From Branchiostoma floridae (lineage: Eukaryota; Chordata; Leptocardii; Amphioxiformes; Branchiostomatidae): a DNA stretch of 64,000 nucleotides. Position numbers and translations under genes: made by a program. The notes under the pieces were generated by a model. That model had not been told where the DNA came from and searched no databases. It saw only the letters and a list, made by a program, of their open reading frames with translations. The DNA lies in the NCBI RefSeq assembly GCF_000003815.2, contig NW_023365722.1, positions 97,595 to 161,594 on the forward strand, read 5' to 3'. Shown here one piece after another: positions 22,840 through 36,400 of this stretch. Position 1 is the first letter of the stretch. Each line of letters begins with the position of its first letter.

Positions 22840-23790
22840 GTTTTTTTTTCAACAAAGTAGACTTTTACCCTTTTTCAATTTGATTTTATATTTTTTTATG
22901 TGGCGAATTGTCCTTCCATTTCTAGTGAAGACATTTATCACGAAGGAAAATCTATCATGAAGGACCATTATGCACATCATTCATTATCATACCAAGGACA
23001 TTGAGTAAGATGACGGTCTGTTTTCAATCTATGAAATAACATATTGTAAAACTGTCAGAATGATAAAAAAACTTGCTTGCTGATAACCGACCAAAGTATA
23101 TCACGTTCAGGAAAAAATAAGAACTCGATTTCAAGACACTGAAAGTTCAAAACTTGTCCTTTTGTCAACAATGTAGATTTCTACTCTTTTTTCAATATTT
23201 TCTAATGTGCCGAGATGTCCTTCCATTTATAATGAAAACATCTATTGAAGGACCATTATGCACATCATTATCTTACCAAGGACATTGAGTAACATGACGT
23301 TCTGTTTTCAATCTATGCAATAACATATTGTAAAACTGTCAGAATGATAAAAAACTTGCTTGCTGATAATCGACTAAAGTATATCGCGTTAAGAAAGAAA
23401 AATTAAGAACTCGGTTTCAAGACACTGAGAGTTCAAAACGTGTCCTTTTTTCAACAATGTACACTTCTACTCTATTTTCAATATTTTTTAATGTGCCAAA
23501 TGTCCTTCCAATGAAAACATCTATTATGAGAGATTTATGTGCTGAGATGTCCTTCCATTTCTAATGAAGGCATCAATTATGAAGGACCATTATACACATC
23601 ATTATCTTACCAAGGACATCGAATAACATCACGCTTTGCTTTCTATCTATCCCATAAAGTTGTGAACACTTTACTACTAACAAAAACATGCTTGATGATC
23701 ATCCACTAAAGTTTACAAATAGTTATCACGTTAAGAACAAAAGTTAATAAGAACTCGATTTCAAGATACAGAAACTTCACATTTTGATGG
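22840..23790 (+). repeat. Three-copy tandem repeat of about 300-bp units upstream of the polycystin-1-like gene
   Basis: Each unit has TTTCAACAA, TGTCCTTCCATT, AAGGACCATTATGCACATCA, ACCAAGGACATTGAGTAA, AATAACATATTGTAAAACTG, CTTGCTTGCTGATAA and GAACTCGATTTCAAGA. Units run roughly 22850-23150, 23150-23450 and 23450-23790; the third has an internal partial repeat. Divergence rises in the last copy. Confidence 0.85.
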
Positions 23791-24154
23791 ATGATGGTTA
23801 ATGTATTTGCGGGAATGAATTTCATTTATTAGATTGGCATAATTGTATTCACGGCCTTCAGTTTCATTTGGTTACGCCCTACCCTTTCATATAATAACAA
23901 CACCAAATTTGTTCAGATTATGATTTTCGATTGCGTGAAAGATACAGGGGGATCGTTTTCTTGGCTGATTTTCTGATCCTAAGATATAAACATCGGAGGG
24001 AAATTATTTTTGATTCAATTCAAGACTTCATTCATTCGCAACTGAAAAGGTAAATACTCAGCAGGACGTAGATCTACCGGAACGGAGGAATATTTCTTAA
24101 GGTACCCCTCGCGTTTGTTTCCGCCGACTGTCAAAGGACAAGCCCGTCAGAAGG

Positions 24155-24227
24155 ATGGCTTTACGGCAAGGTCCTGTCTTCGGGATCACCTGTTGTATTA
24201 TTCTCGCCTATGCACTACACGTGAAAG
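24155..24227 (+). CDS. Polycystin-1-like gene exon 1: signal peptide
   Basis: ATG in AAGGATGG context. Codes MALRQGPVF, then hydrophobic [13 protein letters not shown]; donor GTAGGC at 24228, phase 1. A classic one-exon signal peptide that is phase-compatible with the FAMT exon at 27103. No in-frame alternative start is needed. Confidence 0.75.
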
Positions 24228-27200
24228 GTAGGCTCGCTCTAAGAATAATCCTTATGGAAATTCATTCTAATCATTTCACGCGCGGGAACAAGCTGGTATC
24301 CTGGTTAAGGCCCCTTCACAAGAGAGCAAGAATGAGCTGGAATGCCGTCAGAATGAAAATTCTTTTCCATATTCCTGGGAACTCGTAATGTATTCTAGAA
24401 ATTCTCACTGCATTCCAGATATTTATGCCCGTTCTTTTGGCTGGCCCGAAAGTTTTGAAGTGGAGAAATATCGAACGGCATTAAGTGTGTTTTAACTATT
24501 CTAACTGCAGTATGACCGCATCCTACGGCATTCCAACATTACTCGATGGAGAACCGAAACGGCGAGCCACTTAGAATCCTGCCAGAATGTGGCCAAAAGA
24601 ATATCTGGAATGCTGTGAGAATTTCTAGAACACACTATGAATTTCCAGGAATATGACGGTATTTTGGCATTTATTCTCGTGTGAAGGGGATATAAGGTCC
24701 ACTTGGAATTCCCACGCTAATGGCCCCGAATGTGGCACGAATTTTGCAAACACTTAATTGGTTTTGCTTGATTCCTGCTAATTCGGTTTCAGTGTGAGGG
24801 CCCTATTAGGCTCATACAAAAATGTTGCATTTCTTGCTACCAGACCGTCTTTGCAAAAACCTGCCGCCCCAAGCCCTTGTCCTTCGTCGACCGCTGACAA
24901 GACATAAAATTTTCAATCTGTCAGAATTCTGTACTTCGCACTCAGTCTCCAAACATGGGCTAACGGTACAAAACCGTTTTCTTTCTTGTTGGACCGTTCC
25001 GAAGACAAACCGACCTAAAAAGAATCAGCACACCGGATGTTGGACCGAGAAGAAAATGACCAGATTATGTCGGCAGTGGTTTACGCGTTTTGGCGCTTAC
25101 CGGTTCAAGAAAATAACAAGACCGACATCGATGATAGTTTATAGTCATTTCTACCGGATGTTATAACGCCAGTGGGAGTAGGATAACCCACCAAATAGAT
25201 TTTCTTGTAGCAAATTGGACCATTGCTATGACTATCATCTATTTGTTTTAAACAATGAGTTGAGGTTCGGACCTGGACCTGATTCTCTAGACTTGAACCG
25301 TGCCTGTACCTGAATTTTCTGTACCGGTACCCAACCCTACTTAAAACAGTTGAAGTAAAATATGTAGTAACATCGATCTGTATTCATTGTTTGTAAATAC
25401 ATTTGTGCTTTTTCAATGTATACCTGTATGATAACTGCAACGTGATGTTGACAATACCAATGCCATGATTCATATCATTTTTACATGCTTGTTGAATTGT
25501 ACCTGTTGGATCGGTCGAAATCTAAAACAAAGAGAAGGAGGAAAAAAGAACCTCAGGTCTTGTTTACTGTAGACTGATTCTATCTTGTAAAGATTCAAGT
25601 GAAATATTTTACCAGCCATGTAGAATGCACCAACCAAGACTTTCACAGTAATCCATTGCTGATAGCCATGTCGCGTCATATACAGTCCAACGTGCAGATA
25701 ATTTATGTGTTCAAAACAGCTATATATATAATAGAAACGCCATACACTCCCATTGTGTAACATTTTGTCATACCATTTTGTCATTATGTGCCATTATGCC
25801 ATGATCCAATAGGTATGTCATAATAGGAGTGTCATAATCTCCACAGAGGGCAATGGCATCTGAACCTTGAAAGCTACAGCCATGCGTAACCTTGGAGTGG
25901 CCTTCTGTTTTTTATAATTGGTGCCCTATCAAAAACTGAAGGTCAGGCTGAAGCATTATGTTTTTTTATGGCTGAAAGGAAGTATCTAGGGTTGTTAGGG
26001 TGTGGTTAGGGTGAGGTCTAACCACAATAGACATCACATACTCTTTATTCACAGGACATAGAAACAGAAAACAAGAACTGTCACAACTTATACATATATG
26101 TATTTTTATATCTCATTTATATAGCTCTTCAATTCACTATGCAGTATATATATAGCGCATTATTTGACTATGCTTCAATTATTAACCGCCGGCACTTAAA
26201 AGTACGAAAGCACGTAACGACAAATGGAGGCTCCTGAAGGCCAGCAACAGCTAGTCCTATTGTATAGTAGACTGATTGATACTATGCACAGACCACTATT
26301 AATAGGTCTACAAGAGATGCTTGAAATCAGGGGTGCCTAAGCATTTGCACGAACCCTATGAAATTCGTACGAATATTATGTGATACACACGAATCAATAT
26401 GCGAAAACGCACGAATATTATGAAATTCGCACGAATCACTGCAAAAACGGACGAATATTATGAAATTCGCACGAATCACTATGTGATTCACACGAACCTT
26501 ATGAGATTTGCACGATCCTTATGCGAAATTGCGCAACCACTGCCGGGGTCACGTGACAGACGGAGCGGGATTTTCAAGATGGCGGCTTCGATCGGCGTCG
26601 ACGGAAAAATATACGATGTAACACGCCGAAATGAAGCAAAACAGTAGCTCACAGGCTATCAAATACATCTTTGCGACGGTAAATGTCCATTCCATACCTT
26701 GAAATATAAATATCACGGGTAGAAACGCTCAAATTCATGCCTCCTCCCGGCCGCCGTTTTTGCATAAGGATCGTGCAAATCTCATAAGGTTCGTGTGAAT
26801 CACATAGTGATTCGTGCGAATTTCATAATATTCGTGCGTTTTCGCATATTGATTCGTGTGTATCACATTATATTCGTACGAATTTCATAGGGTTCGTGCA
26901 AATGCTTAGACACCCCTGGAAATCATGCTTTACAACAAAGCATTCCATTTCTCGGTGTGTCCTTCATCTAACTCATACTCAGTTTAATACGGCTGGTTGT
27001 ACATATCTATCAAGGTTACAGATCGCATGAAGGTATTAGATTTAGTTCGAAAAATTAAGCTTGAGAAAATAACGTCTTCCTGGACTTGTTATCTCTACCT
27101 AGCATCCTGTTCGACTTCAAGGCATGTTGAACCTTCTGGTCAGTTGACCTATGACCTCCCTGAGGTCACCTCATCACCGTTCATCTTTGAGGTCAAGGTC

Positions 27201-30200
27201 AACACCAGCGGGCTCTGCGCGATTCGCCTCCACACGCCGGAAGGTGATGGATATCGTATTATGATCCAGTCTGGCCAGTCCAGTATTTCAAGAATTAGAC
27301 CTGGTCTCATCACCAAAGCAACCAGTTCGACACCAGGTGATATAACTATCCACTTTTTTGTTTGATGTACCGTTTGGAATGATTTGGTTTAAAATATCAC
27401 TTCTTATCAATATAAGAGAATTCAAGAAACGAAGTGGTTCTGCTTCCCGCTGCTAGGTGGCGCAGAAGCGAAAGCAGCTAGGTGTCGCTTCAGCAAGACA
27501 AATGTTATTCCAAATTTGACTAGTACCCCCCTTCTCGTCACGGTTCACGAAAAGAGTAGATTGTATTATCCAAACATTATGTATTTTGGGGGGTAATTTT
27601 GTGTGTCAGGTATGATAATAACTCTAGTTTTGTTATGCGCAGCCATCACGTCAGCTTCAGAGTTTCGGAGGTTCTGGATTTCCTGGTCAAGAGGAGGGAG
27701 TGTTGGTGTGGGCAGGGGTGGAGAGGTGGAACCTTTTATGAGCTGGACAGACCCTCAGCCTGTCACTGGCATCAGTCTAGTCGGCTACAGGATCGGGAAC
27801 ACTCCCGGAGACCTTCTGTTCAATTGTACACAGGGTGAAGCTTGATTTTACTTCATCGCTATGGCCATCATTGTCACTCTGTGACTGGAGGGTAACCTCC
27901 GTCGACAGAGTATTGTGATCAGTCATGTCTTGAGTATTCGCACCTATATCTCTTTGTTTCGTTTGCTGCATTCGTGTGTGGCTTGGCATGTCGTCTGTAC
28001 TGATCATTTGCGCAATAATGCACGTTGTTTTTTTCGCGGTAGCTGTTGCTATAAGCGTTGTTATAATTTCAGAAATTACCCCTATATTTTCGGAATTGTG
28101 AAACAGGCAACGCAGTTTCGTCGTTTGGTAATCAGCTTATCTCCAAGCAGATAGGGTGGGTTATATGAATGTCTAATGCAATAACAGCTGTCACGGTAGA
28201 GGAATCCATAATCAGATGTTCGACTCTGGCTTAATTGAACAGATGTCTTTGTGTTAAGTAACGACAACAGCTGACGTCGTGGACCAAGTGTTTGGGCTAT
28301 CCCTGACAATTTTGAATATTTTTCATTGATGTCGTTCTTTTGAGACGCTGATTTTGCTGTTGATGCTTACAGGACTGTGTCTTACATTTTACAGTAACAT
28401 GTACAGTAACCTTTTTTGGTATACTTCGATGTGATGTGTTCTGTATACGCTGACAACACAACCGACATAGAAACCATAATGACGTCACAGAGTATGTTAC
28501 CTACGGTCACCTGTTAGGATTTTTCACCATTTTTGCTAGTGGTTAATGACTTGTGAAGCAGTAGGATATGAATCAATCTTCTGTAAAAACAAAAAGGAAA
28601 ATTACTTGATGTAATTTCGGCAAACGCACAATGCTTGCAAGTGGTGTACAAAGAGCTGTGTGGTCTCTTTCATTTTTCCAATAGACGTATGAGAAAAATG
28701 AAAGAGACAACACAACATTGCCTGACCCCTACGACATTTGTTTTGTTTTGTTTCTGTCTGCAGACATTGACGAGTGCATACATCAGAACGGAGGCTGTAG
28801 CCAGACCTGCACCAACACTGTTGGCAGTTACAATTGTTCCTGCCGTGAAGGGTTCGTGCTGGACAGAGACGGACATACCTGTATAGGTAGGCCATCTTTC
28901 GACATGTTAATGATAAATCTGCTCGTAGTGAATGAACCATTGGTGTGCATCGATATCCTCAAACCTAGACGTTGAAAACTGTCCATAATCACAGGGAATA
29001 ATAACGTATTGTATTGCCGACTTTTTTTCAACCTAACTTCAATTTTTCTCTCCCTTCCAGTCTGCACTGATCCACTTGGAATGGAATCCGGTGCCATACC
29101 TGATGACAGCATCACTGCATCTTCCTACTGGGCCATTGATCACGAGTCCTACCGCGGACGGCTAAACGGAGTCGGTGGTGTAGGCGCTTGGGCAGCCAGA
29201 ACCAACAACTTCGATCAATGGTTGCAGGTAGACACATATTTCGGTACATTGAACAATCGCTATTGCGGGAACGCGTAGCGTAACAGAAGTACTCTCCAAG
29301 CAGAGGTTAGGCTCTGGCTGTTTTTTCAACTTTTTTTGGTCGTTTTATCGGGCTTTCTATTTTTTCATTTTTCTTGAAGTACGCGAGCCAAAGATTTTGA
29401 CACAGCAATATATATTTAAAAAAAAGCCCGATAAAAACGACTAAAAATACGCTAAAAAAACAGCCGGAGCCTAACCTTTGCTTGGGGAGTATAACAGAAG
29501 GCCATTTGACCCACAACACAGAGGTTCTGGGTTCAAATCCGTTGATGTACCATCGACCATGTGACTGCGGGAATGGCACTCAAGTATCTAGTTTCGGACT
29601 TGACTTGTCTTGTTAAACAAGATACAAATACATTGTATATGTAGATACTCTTCCTGTGGTCCTGTGACCATCCCGCAGAAAGGACGTTAAATATATGTTT
29701 CGCATATAAAAGAACCAGTCACACTCGAGAATAGTAGGGATCCTTCCCGTTGTGAGTGGATCTATTAGAATATACTGAAATATTCAGCTTGTATTCTTTA
29801 GTATAAACCTGGTGTCTTATACGGTTTACCGGGATGCAATACAGACAAGATAAGGAATTTCACATGGCTAAATCAGAATTTTGACCTTCCATTATTTTCT
29901 CATTATTGAATTAAGAAAAAATTGAGCTGTAACGAATATGGTCATGAAAAATTGTAAATCTGATTTTTGGGCCATATGGATGACGTCATCCAGTTTTATT
30001 GCCCACAATATTATTTTATGAGATAATACAGCACTTTGGTACATACCACTGCAATGAAACCATGTTTTCATGTGGAAACTCACGGTTGCGCAAATTGATA
30101 TCTTCTAATGATCTGTAGTAATTAGAAACTTCATTGTTTTCGTTTGATTAAGAAAAAAAAATTATACCATCGTCCATGTTGCTGTAAGATGATTTACGTT

Positions 30201-33200
30201 GGTGACCATTTTGTGTGCTTGGTATGCAATTTAATAGATTTCCTACAATGAGAATACTCCACCCTGAACAATGTGACCTCGTTTCAGCGAATAGTACATG
30301 TCATCAAGAGATGGTCTGCCCTTCTCAAATTTCATGTTTTTCCATAACGAAAACCATTTTTGCATTCAGGTGTTTTTAGGAATGGTAAATCACGTCACAG
30401 GCACTATCATTCAGGGCCGCCACCATCATAACGACCAATGGGTGACGTCCTACAAATTACAGTACAGTATAGATGGCATCAGTTGGAAGACATATACAGG
30501 CAACAACGGCTCCGAAAAGGTAACATAAAATAGTATTCTATTTGTAACCCGATACAAACCGGCTTTTGTGGTCATTTCTGGACGGGGTGGGGGTGGTTTG
30601 AGGCCGTTTCTAACTCCTGTAACTCTTAAACGACTGATCATATGGCCCCAAATTTGTAGAGAATGATGTAGACAAAATATCTAAAGATTTTAAGAAATCA
30701 GATGATATTATGGGGTAATATGACGTCATGCATATCTAAGATATCGGTTGGGCTAAGTCATTATATATCCACCAAATATAATTTTCAAAGATACATTTTT
30801 CAGCAAAAAATCAATCGCAAAAGACAAACAAAATAGACTACAAACGTTCATATAAACGTTTTTTTTAATAAAAAAAGAACAGGTAGTAACGAATTTTAAA
30901 GGATAATAAGCTAGTTATTCTTGATCTGGTCATAGGTTATGTCATCTTCAATTTTGGCCGATTACGTCATCAAATTAGCATAATTTATTCATTCCAGATA
31001 ACATAAGTTCTTTTATGTAAGAATACAGCAGTAATATGGCAAATAAACATGAAAAAATACATCGTTAGAACGGAAATTAGCGATTTTCGTCAAAAGTACC
31101 TGTCAACAAAGGGTTACCATGGCAACCCGAAAAAATGGAACACATTTTAGGAAAGTCACGAATTTTGGTAGCTCTAGCGAAAGCCGTTCTGCCGTTAAAC
31201 GACATGAAAGTTAGCGCGGTCCTCAAAAGCCCCCCCCCCTCGTCAAAATAGGGTTAAGTCAAGCCTATATAATTATTATCAAGTTTAGCTGATGCTCTAC
31301 TCAAGAAGGTTTGAAGTATACAATGTTAACCATTCGAGTTAGTTATGTGTATTCCATGAGAAGTGTAATTGTATGTATGTTTTGGCAACCAATATGAGAT
31401 AAGCTGTCAATGCAGACAATGCATTGCATTGTCTGCAATCTCAATAAATCAAAATCAATTAGATAATGAATAAGATCATGAATGTGTTCTGCAAACTTTA
31501 CAAGGAAGTACAGTTACCTGCTGTTAGGGTTTATGCTTAACTTAGCACTCATTTATACTGGCTACTTAAAGTATATAAAAATACATAAAAAATAATGCGA
31601 AAGAAAAAGTAAAACTCAGATTGATCTTACTCATTCTTTTATACCATCTAGGTGTTCCCAGGCAACAATGACAGGAGCACCCCTGTAACAAATCTTCTGG
31701 TAAATCACATTGATGCTCGTTATGTGCGTTTCCTGCCACAGTCTTGGCACAACTGGATGAGTATGAGAGTGGAGATCTTAGGCTGTACAATGAACAGTAA
31801 GTTTCTGTTGAAAGCATGAATCATCGACTTTTTACACTGTTCCTCTGCCGTTGTAGTGCTTCTTTTGGATAGAAGGGATGCTATATAGCCGTATGGATCG
31901 TTTCGGTAGGAGGAAAGAGATCTTTATGAACGATAACCAAACGTCCCTTAACCTCTAATCTCCAATCAGATCCACGGTGTGTAATGTATAGTATCAAACT
32001 TACCCGTTTGACTCCCTAAGCCGGCTACACTCCCTGGACAGCTTTGATACTATCTTATGGTACCGTAGGTTCTGCTTGGAGATTACTTAACCCCTTCCAT
32101 CAAGCTTCTTGCTACAACTTCACAATTTCCATGCCAGAATTACGATATCACAACGATAGCGTGTTACGATTTCCTTCAATTATCGTATACCATAGCACAT
32201 TGAATAAACATGGACACTTGGTGGTGAGGGATCATATTACGAAGGTTCCTTGAAAAGTGATTTATTGACTGTGAGCACTCCTACATTTTCAACCTGAGCT
32301 TGGTCATTATCATTGAATTATATGAATAATAATGTACGTAGTCTTCAAAAGTGCATCTAGTGGTACTTAACCTTTATTTCAATTCACATTATGTTTTCTG
32401 TAGCAGCGGCTACAGCAGCTGGTCTGTGGCCCTTGAACGCACAGTACGGAGCATCAGACATAACAGGAAACGGAAATGACGGTACAGCCACGGGAACCCA
32501 GTTAGCCCCAGGTCCGTATGGAGACGCCAACGGAGCTTTCCTGTTTTCTGGAAATATACATTCCTACATCGATATTCCCAACAATGGCAGGTTGGATGTG
32601 CGTTACTCCTTCAGTATACTGGCACACATCTATCCTACTGGATATGATGGGCCAATATTCGACTACGTCGGGAACAACAACTGGGCAGTGCACTTTTGGC
32701 AGGTATCTCCACAAGGCCTGTACATACGGTACGTCTACCTACCTGACACAGAGTATTGGACCTTTAGAATTACCCATACTTTATCCACTTTTCTTCATAA
32801 TAATCTTCATTAAACATACTTATACGTCGCTAGCTCTTTTTAATAGCGACGTCAGTCCCCAAGCAAATTTGTGCAACAAAGAACATTTGTTTAAAAATAA
32901 GGTCGATTTCTTATATTTTATTGTCGTTGTCTGAATTGATGTCTGTTGTAGGACGGTAGGCAGAGATGGGTATTATTGGCCTCACATCATTGTCGATGTG
33001 CTGCAACAGAACGCTTGGAACTACGTGGGTGGAACGTACGACAGTTCAACAGGGATGGTGTCCCTCTGGAGCAACGGCGAACTGGTCCACGAAGCACATA
33101 TCGGAGTTGCCGAAGTTGCAAGTCAGTACCCTGTCAGGGTGGCTGTGAGGGACGGAGATGGTCGGTACTTCGCGGGTCGTATCGCCTGCCTGCAGTTGTA

Positions 33201-33383
33201 CGACTACACCATGACTAGAGAACAGATTGTGGACGTGCGTGATGCGTGTAAAGGCGAGTTCAATGTCTGTGGCATTGTTGGCATGTTTATGTTGAATGCA
33301 TAGAAAAAGGAAAACAAAAATGATGCAATAGGTCCTCCATTTTCCATACACCTTTTAGCATTATATTTTACAGAAAGAGAAAA

Positions 33384-33415
<32 letters not shown>

Positions 33416-36400
33416 GCAGAGAGACAGAGGGACAGAGAGAGAGAGACAGAGAGACAGAGAGAGAGAGAGAGAGAGATGGAGACAGACAGACAGACAGAGA
33501 ATACGACCCTTTCGTTCTACCGAAACGACGCTTTTACTTTTCCCTTAGCATGTTGTTGTTGCTTTTGCTGGCGGGTTCTTTAATTTTCAACCAGACCTTA
33601 GGTTGGATATAAGCTGTTACTAGTTTAATTTCCTGTTGTGATACATTATCATACTAGTTTCATGCTATAATGCATTATTCTTGACTAGCTAGGTCGGGAG
33701 CGAAAGATAGGTGTGGCTAGAAATGGTCAGACTGCTCCCAACCTACCACCAAACATGGTTGGGAAGTGGTAGAGTGCAGATTTTGTGAGGGATGCTGTAT
33801 GCTGATTATATTGCATCGTATTGCCTGAAAGGAATCGAAAGTTGTTTTAGTATATTTTAAAAATCAAACTCTAACGTTATAAAACAATTTTGTCTCTCGA
33901 ATAGCTGTGGACAGATGTGCGTCATTAAATGGCGGCTGTGAGGAGACCTGTATCAGCGATGGGTCGAGCTACCACTGCCTGTGTAGGGACGGGTACAGCT
34001 TGACTGCTGACGGCCACAGCTGTGGTGGTACATGTTACAAACCCTACTACAGTAGAATTCGTTTAAATGCACACCCCAATTTGCTAACGCATTCCTTGCA
34101 GTTATCCGGTTGTTTTGCAATGATGCAAAGTTATTGAGCTGAATCGAACCGGTTTGGGGGTTTGGGGATTCCGTGCAATTAACAGAAGAGTGTGGTTATC
34201 CGTTGTGCAATTAACCGGCTTCTACTGTACTAGCACGAACATCCTGTCTTTGTTAGAATGGCTATTCTGACCAATATCTTAGACTGCTTATGAGTATGCG
34301 ATATTTTCTTAACATGATTTTAGGAAACATAATCTTGCTTTTCACAGATATTGACGAGTGTTTGGAGAATCCAGGCTTATGCGGTATCAACGCCGATTGC
34401 ATCAACGGCTACGGTTTCTTCGACTGTGTCTGTTCGACTGGATTCTATATGGGTTCGGGTGGCTGTAAAGGTCTGTGCTCATTTTGGAGCAAGTCTAGAT
34501 ATACATGTAGATCACGGGTTATGAAAATTAAGAATCTGAAAGAATTTGATTTTTGTGGCGTCGTGTATGGCGTTACTAGTGGAGTGTTAAGCTCGGAACC
34601 TTGAGGTCCCGAGTTCGATACTCGCCGTGCCCAAGACGTTGTGCCCTTGGGAAGGTCACTTTACACGACCTTCCTCACTTCACCCAGGGGTAAAATGGGT
34701 ACCTGACTTTGGTCGGGGAGGTAAAATTCGATCATTACCTTCTGTCTGAACTTTGTATGGGGCACTATTAAAATAAGGTACTAATTTGAATGCAGTATCA
34801 AAAAAAGATTCATTTCGCTACATTAAATGACATCATAAATGAATTACTTGCAGATATTGATGAATGTAGAAGTGAGGATGCGACATGTGACGTGGACGCC
34901 TTCTGTGTGAACACTGTCGGGACCTACTACTGTGTGTGTCTGGACGGGTTCACGGGCGACGGGAACGACTGTCAACGTACGTTTTATGACCAATTTCTTA
35001 CAAATATAGATAGCCGGTAATCAACAGACGACCTGCTTTCGATGAAATCCATTGATAACCATTTGCAAAACAGCAGACGACCTACTTTCGAATACGCTTC
35101 CATTGATAATCATTTACAAAACAGCAAATGACCTGCTTTCGAATACGCGTCCCTTGCCCATTAGCAGACGACCTGCTTTCGAATATACCCCCCTTGTTCA
35201 TTTATAAAACAGCAGACGACCTGGTTTCGAATACACTTCCATCGATAATCTGTAATTGTCTGACAGAGTGGTATGTGTTGGCAGGCGAGACCATTGTTTT
35301 TAAATCACCAATTTAATTTTATTTCTTGCTTATCCCAAGGACTTACAACATCAATGGGAGCAACAACACGCACTACAGGTCAAAGTACATCACTCACTAC
35401 AGCGCCTACAGCGTCTACTACATCTACTGTTTCATCAACCACCTGGTATCCCCTCACAGACACGGACACATCCATTTCAACTTTGGCTTCTACAAGATCA
35501 ACAACTACAAAAACGACATTGCCTGTCCCCTGGGGAGGTAAAAAATAAAATCATTTGATTGAATGTGTGAGCAATCTAATTGCTGCTGAAGAAATTTCCG
35601 TGTTGTATGAGTCGTTTAATAGATCAACATTATTTTATGTTGGTGAGCTACTTGTTTGGATGTTCTTTATTCCCTCTCGATCCGCCATGGCCCTAAGTAC
35701 ATTGTAGATCATTTACGGTATGCATCCTTACACGAAGATTTATAAAATTTCAAAATGTAATCTAAAAGAAGAATAGAGCGATTAGGAATACTTATCAGCC
35801 CATCATTTCATGTAATTATTTGCCTTCCCAGGTATTGAAACAACTGAAAAAGTTCCAACCGAACAAGTGTCGACTACGACCACAATCCCACTTCTGACAC
35901 CAAGTACAGCTCAGTCAACTCGTCAGCCGCGTGTTATCATGACCATCCAAGAATTTACAACACAGACGTCGTATTTAAAAGAGGTAATAAATTCCACACA
36001 CATTGAAGACATATTTCCGAATTCGCTATCACTTGAATTTTTCGCAATGTTTGTTTTTTCATCGCATAATTTTTCCAATCGGTGTCAATATTTTCTAAAC
36101 CGCAGGAAGAGATTCCTGCTCTTATAGGAACTCTTGGTGACAAGGTCAACAGCTTCAGCGGATCACTGGAGGATCGCAAAGAGCTTCTAAAAGAAGTCAC
36201 AGACGGAACGTCGGCGATTCTACAAGCTCAGAGCCGTAGCAGGGAGAGTGTTGCTATGGAAACGACCATTGACCTTTCTTTTGGCGTCACCGATGGGGTC
36301 AAAGACCTGATAGACGTTGATTCCCCTGACATGTCGCCAATAGAACAGTTGGAGCAAAAGAAAAAAGAACAAGAACGTCTGAAGTCCCAGGTATGGCTTT

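Larger units (their letters stand above)
20700..24154. other. Spacer between CCP-mosaic gene and polycystin-1-like gene
   Basis: No exon recognised. It holds a tRNA-SINE, a long-armed MITE, a short MITE and a three-copy tandem repeat (each listed). The promoter of the polycystin-1-like gene should lie in the last kilobase. A TATAAA-like string (AGATATAAACA) occurs about 170 bases before the start codon, but I cannot show it is used. Confidence 0.5.

Noticed and set aside
27103-27834. A functional methyltransferase
   Set aside because: The domain name comes from a crustacean enzyme annotation; here it is an ectodomain module after a signal peptide, with no SAM-binding motif seen.
33254-33303. 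Read-through end of the LamG exon giving a secreted truncated protein
   Set aside because: Possible as an intron-retention form, but the GC donor and phase-matched EGF exon make splicing the better model.
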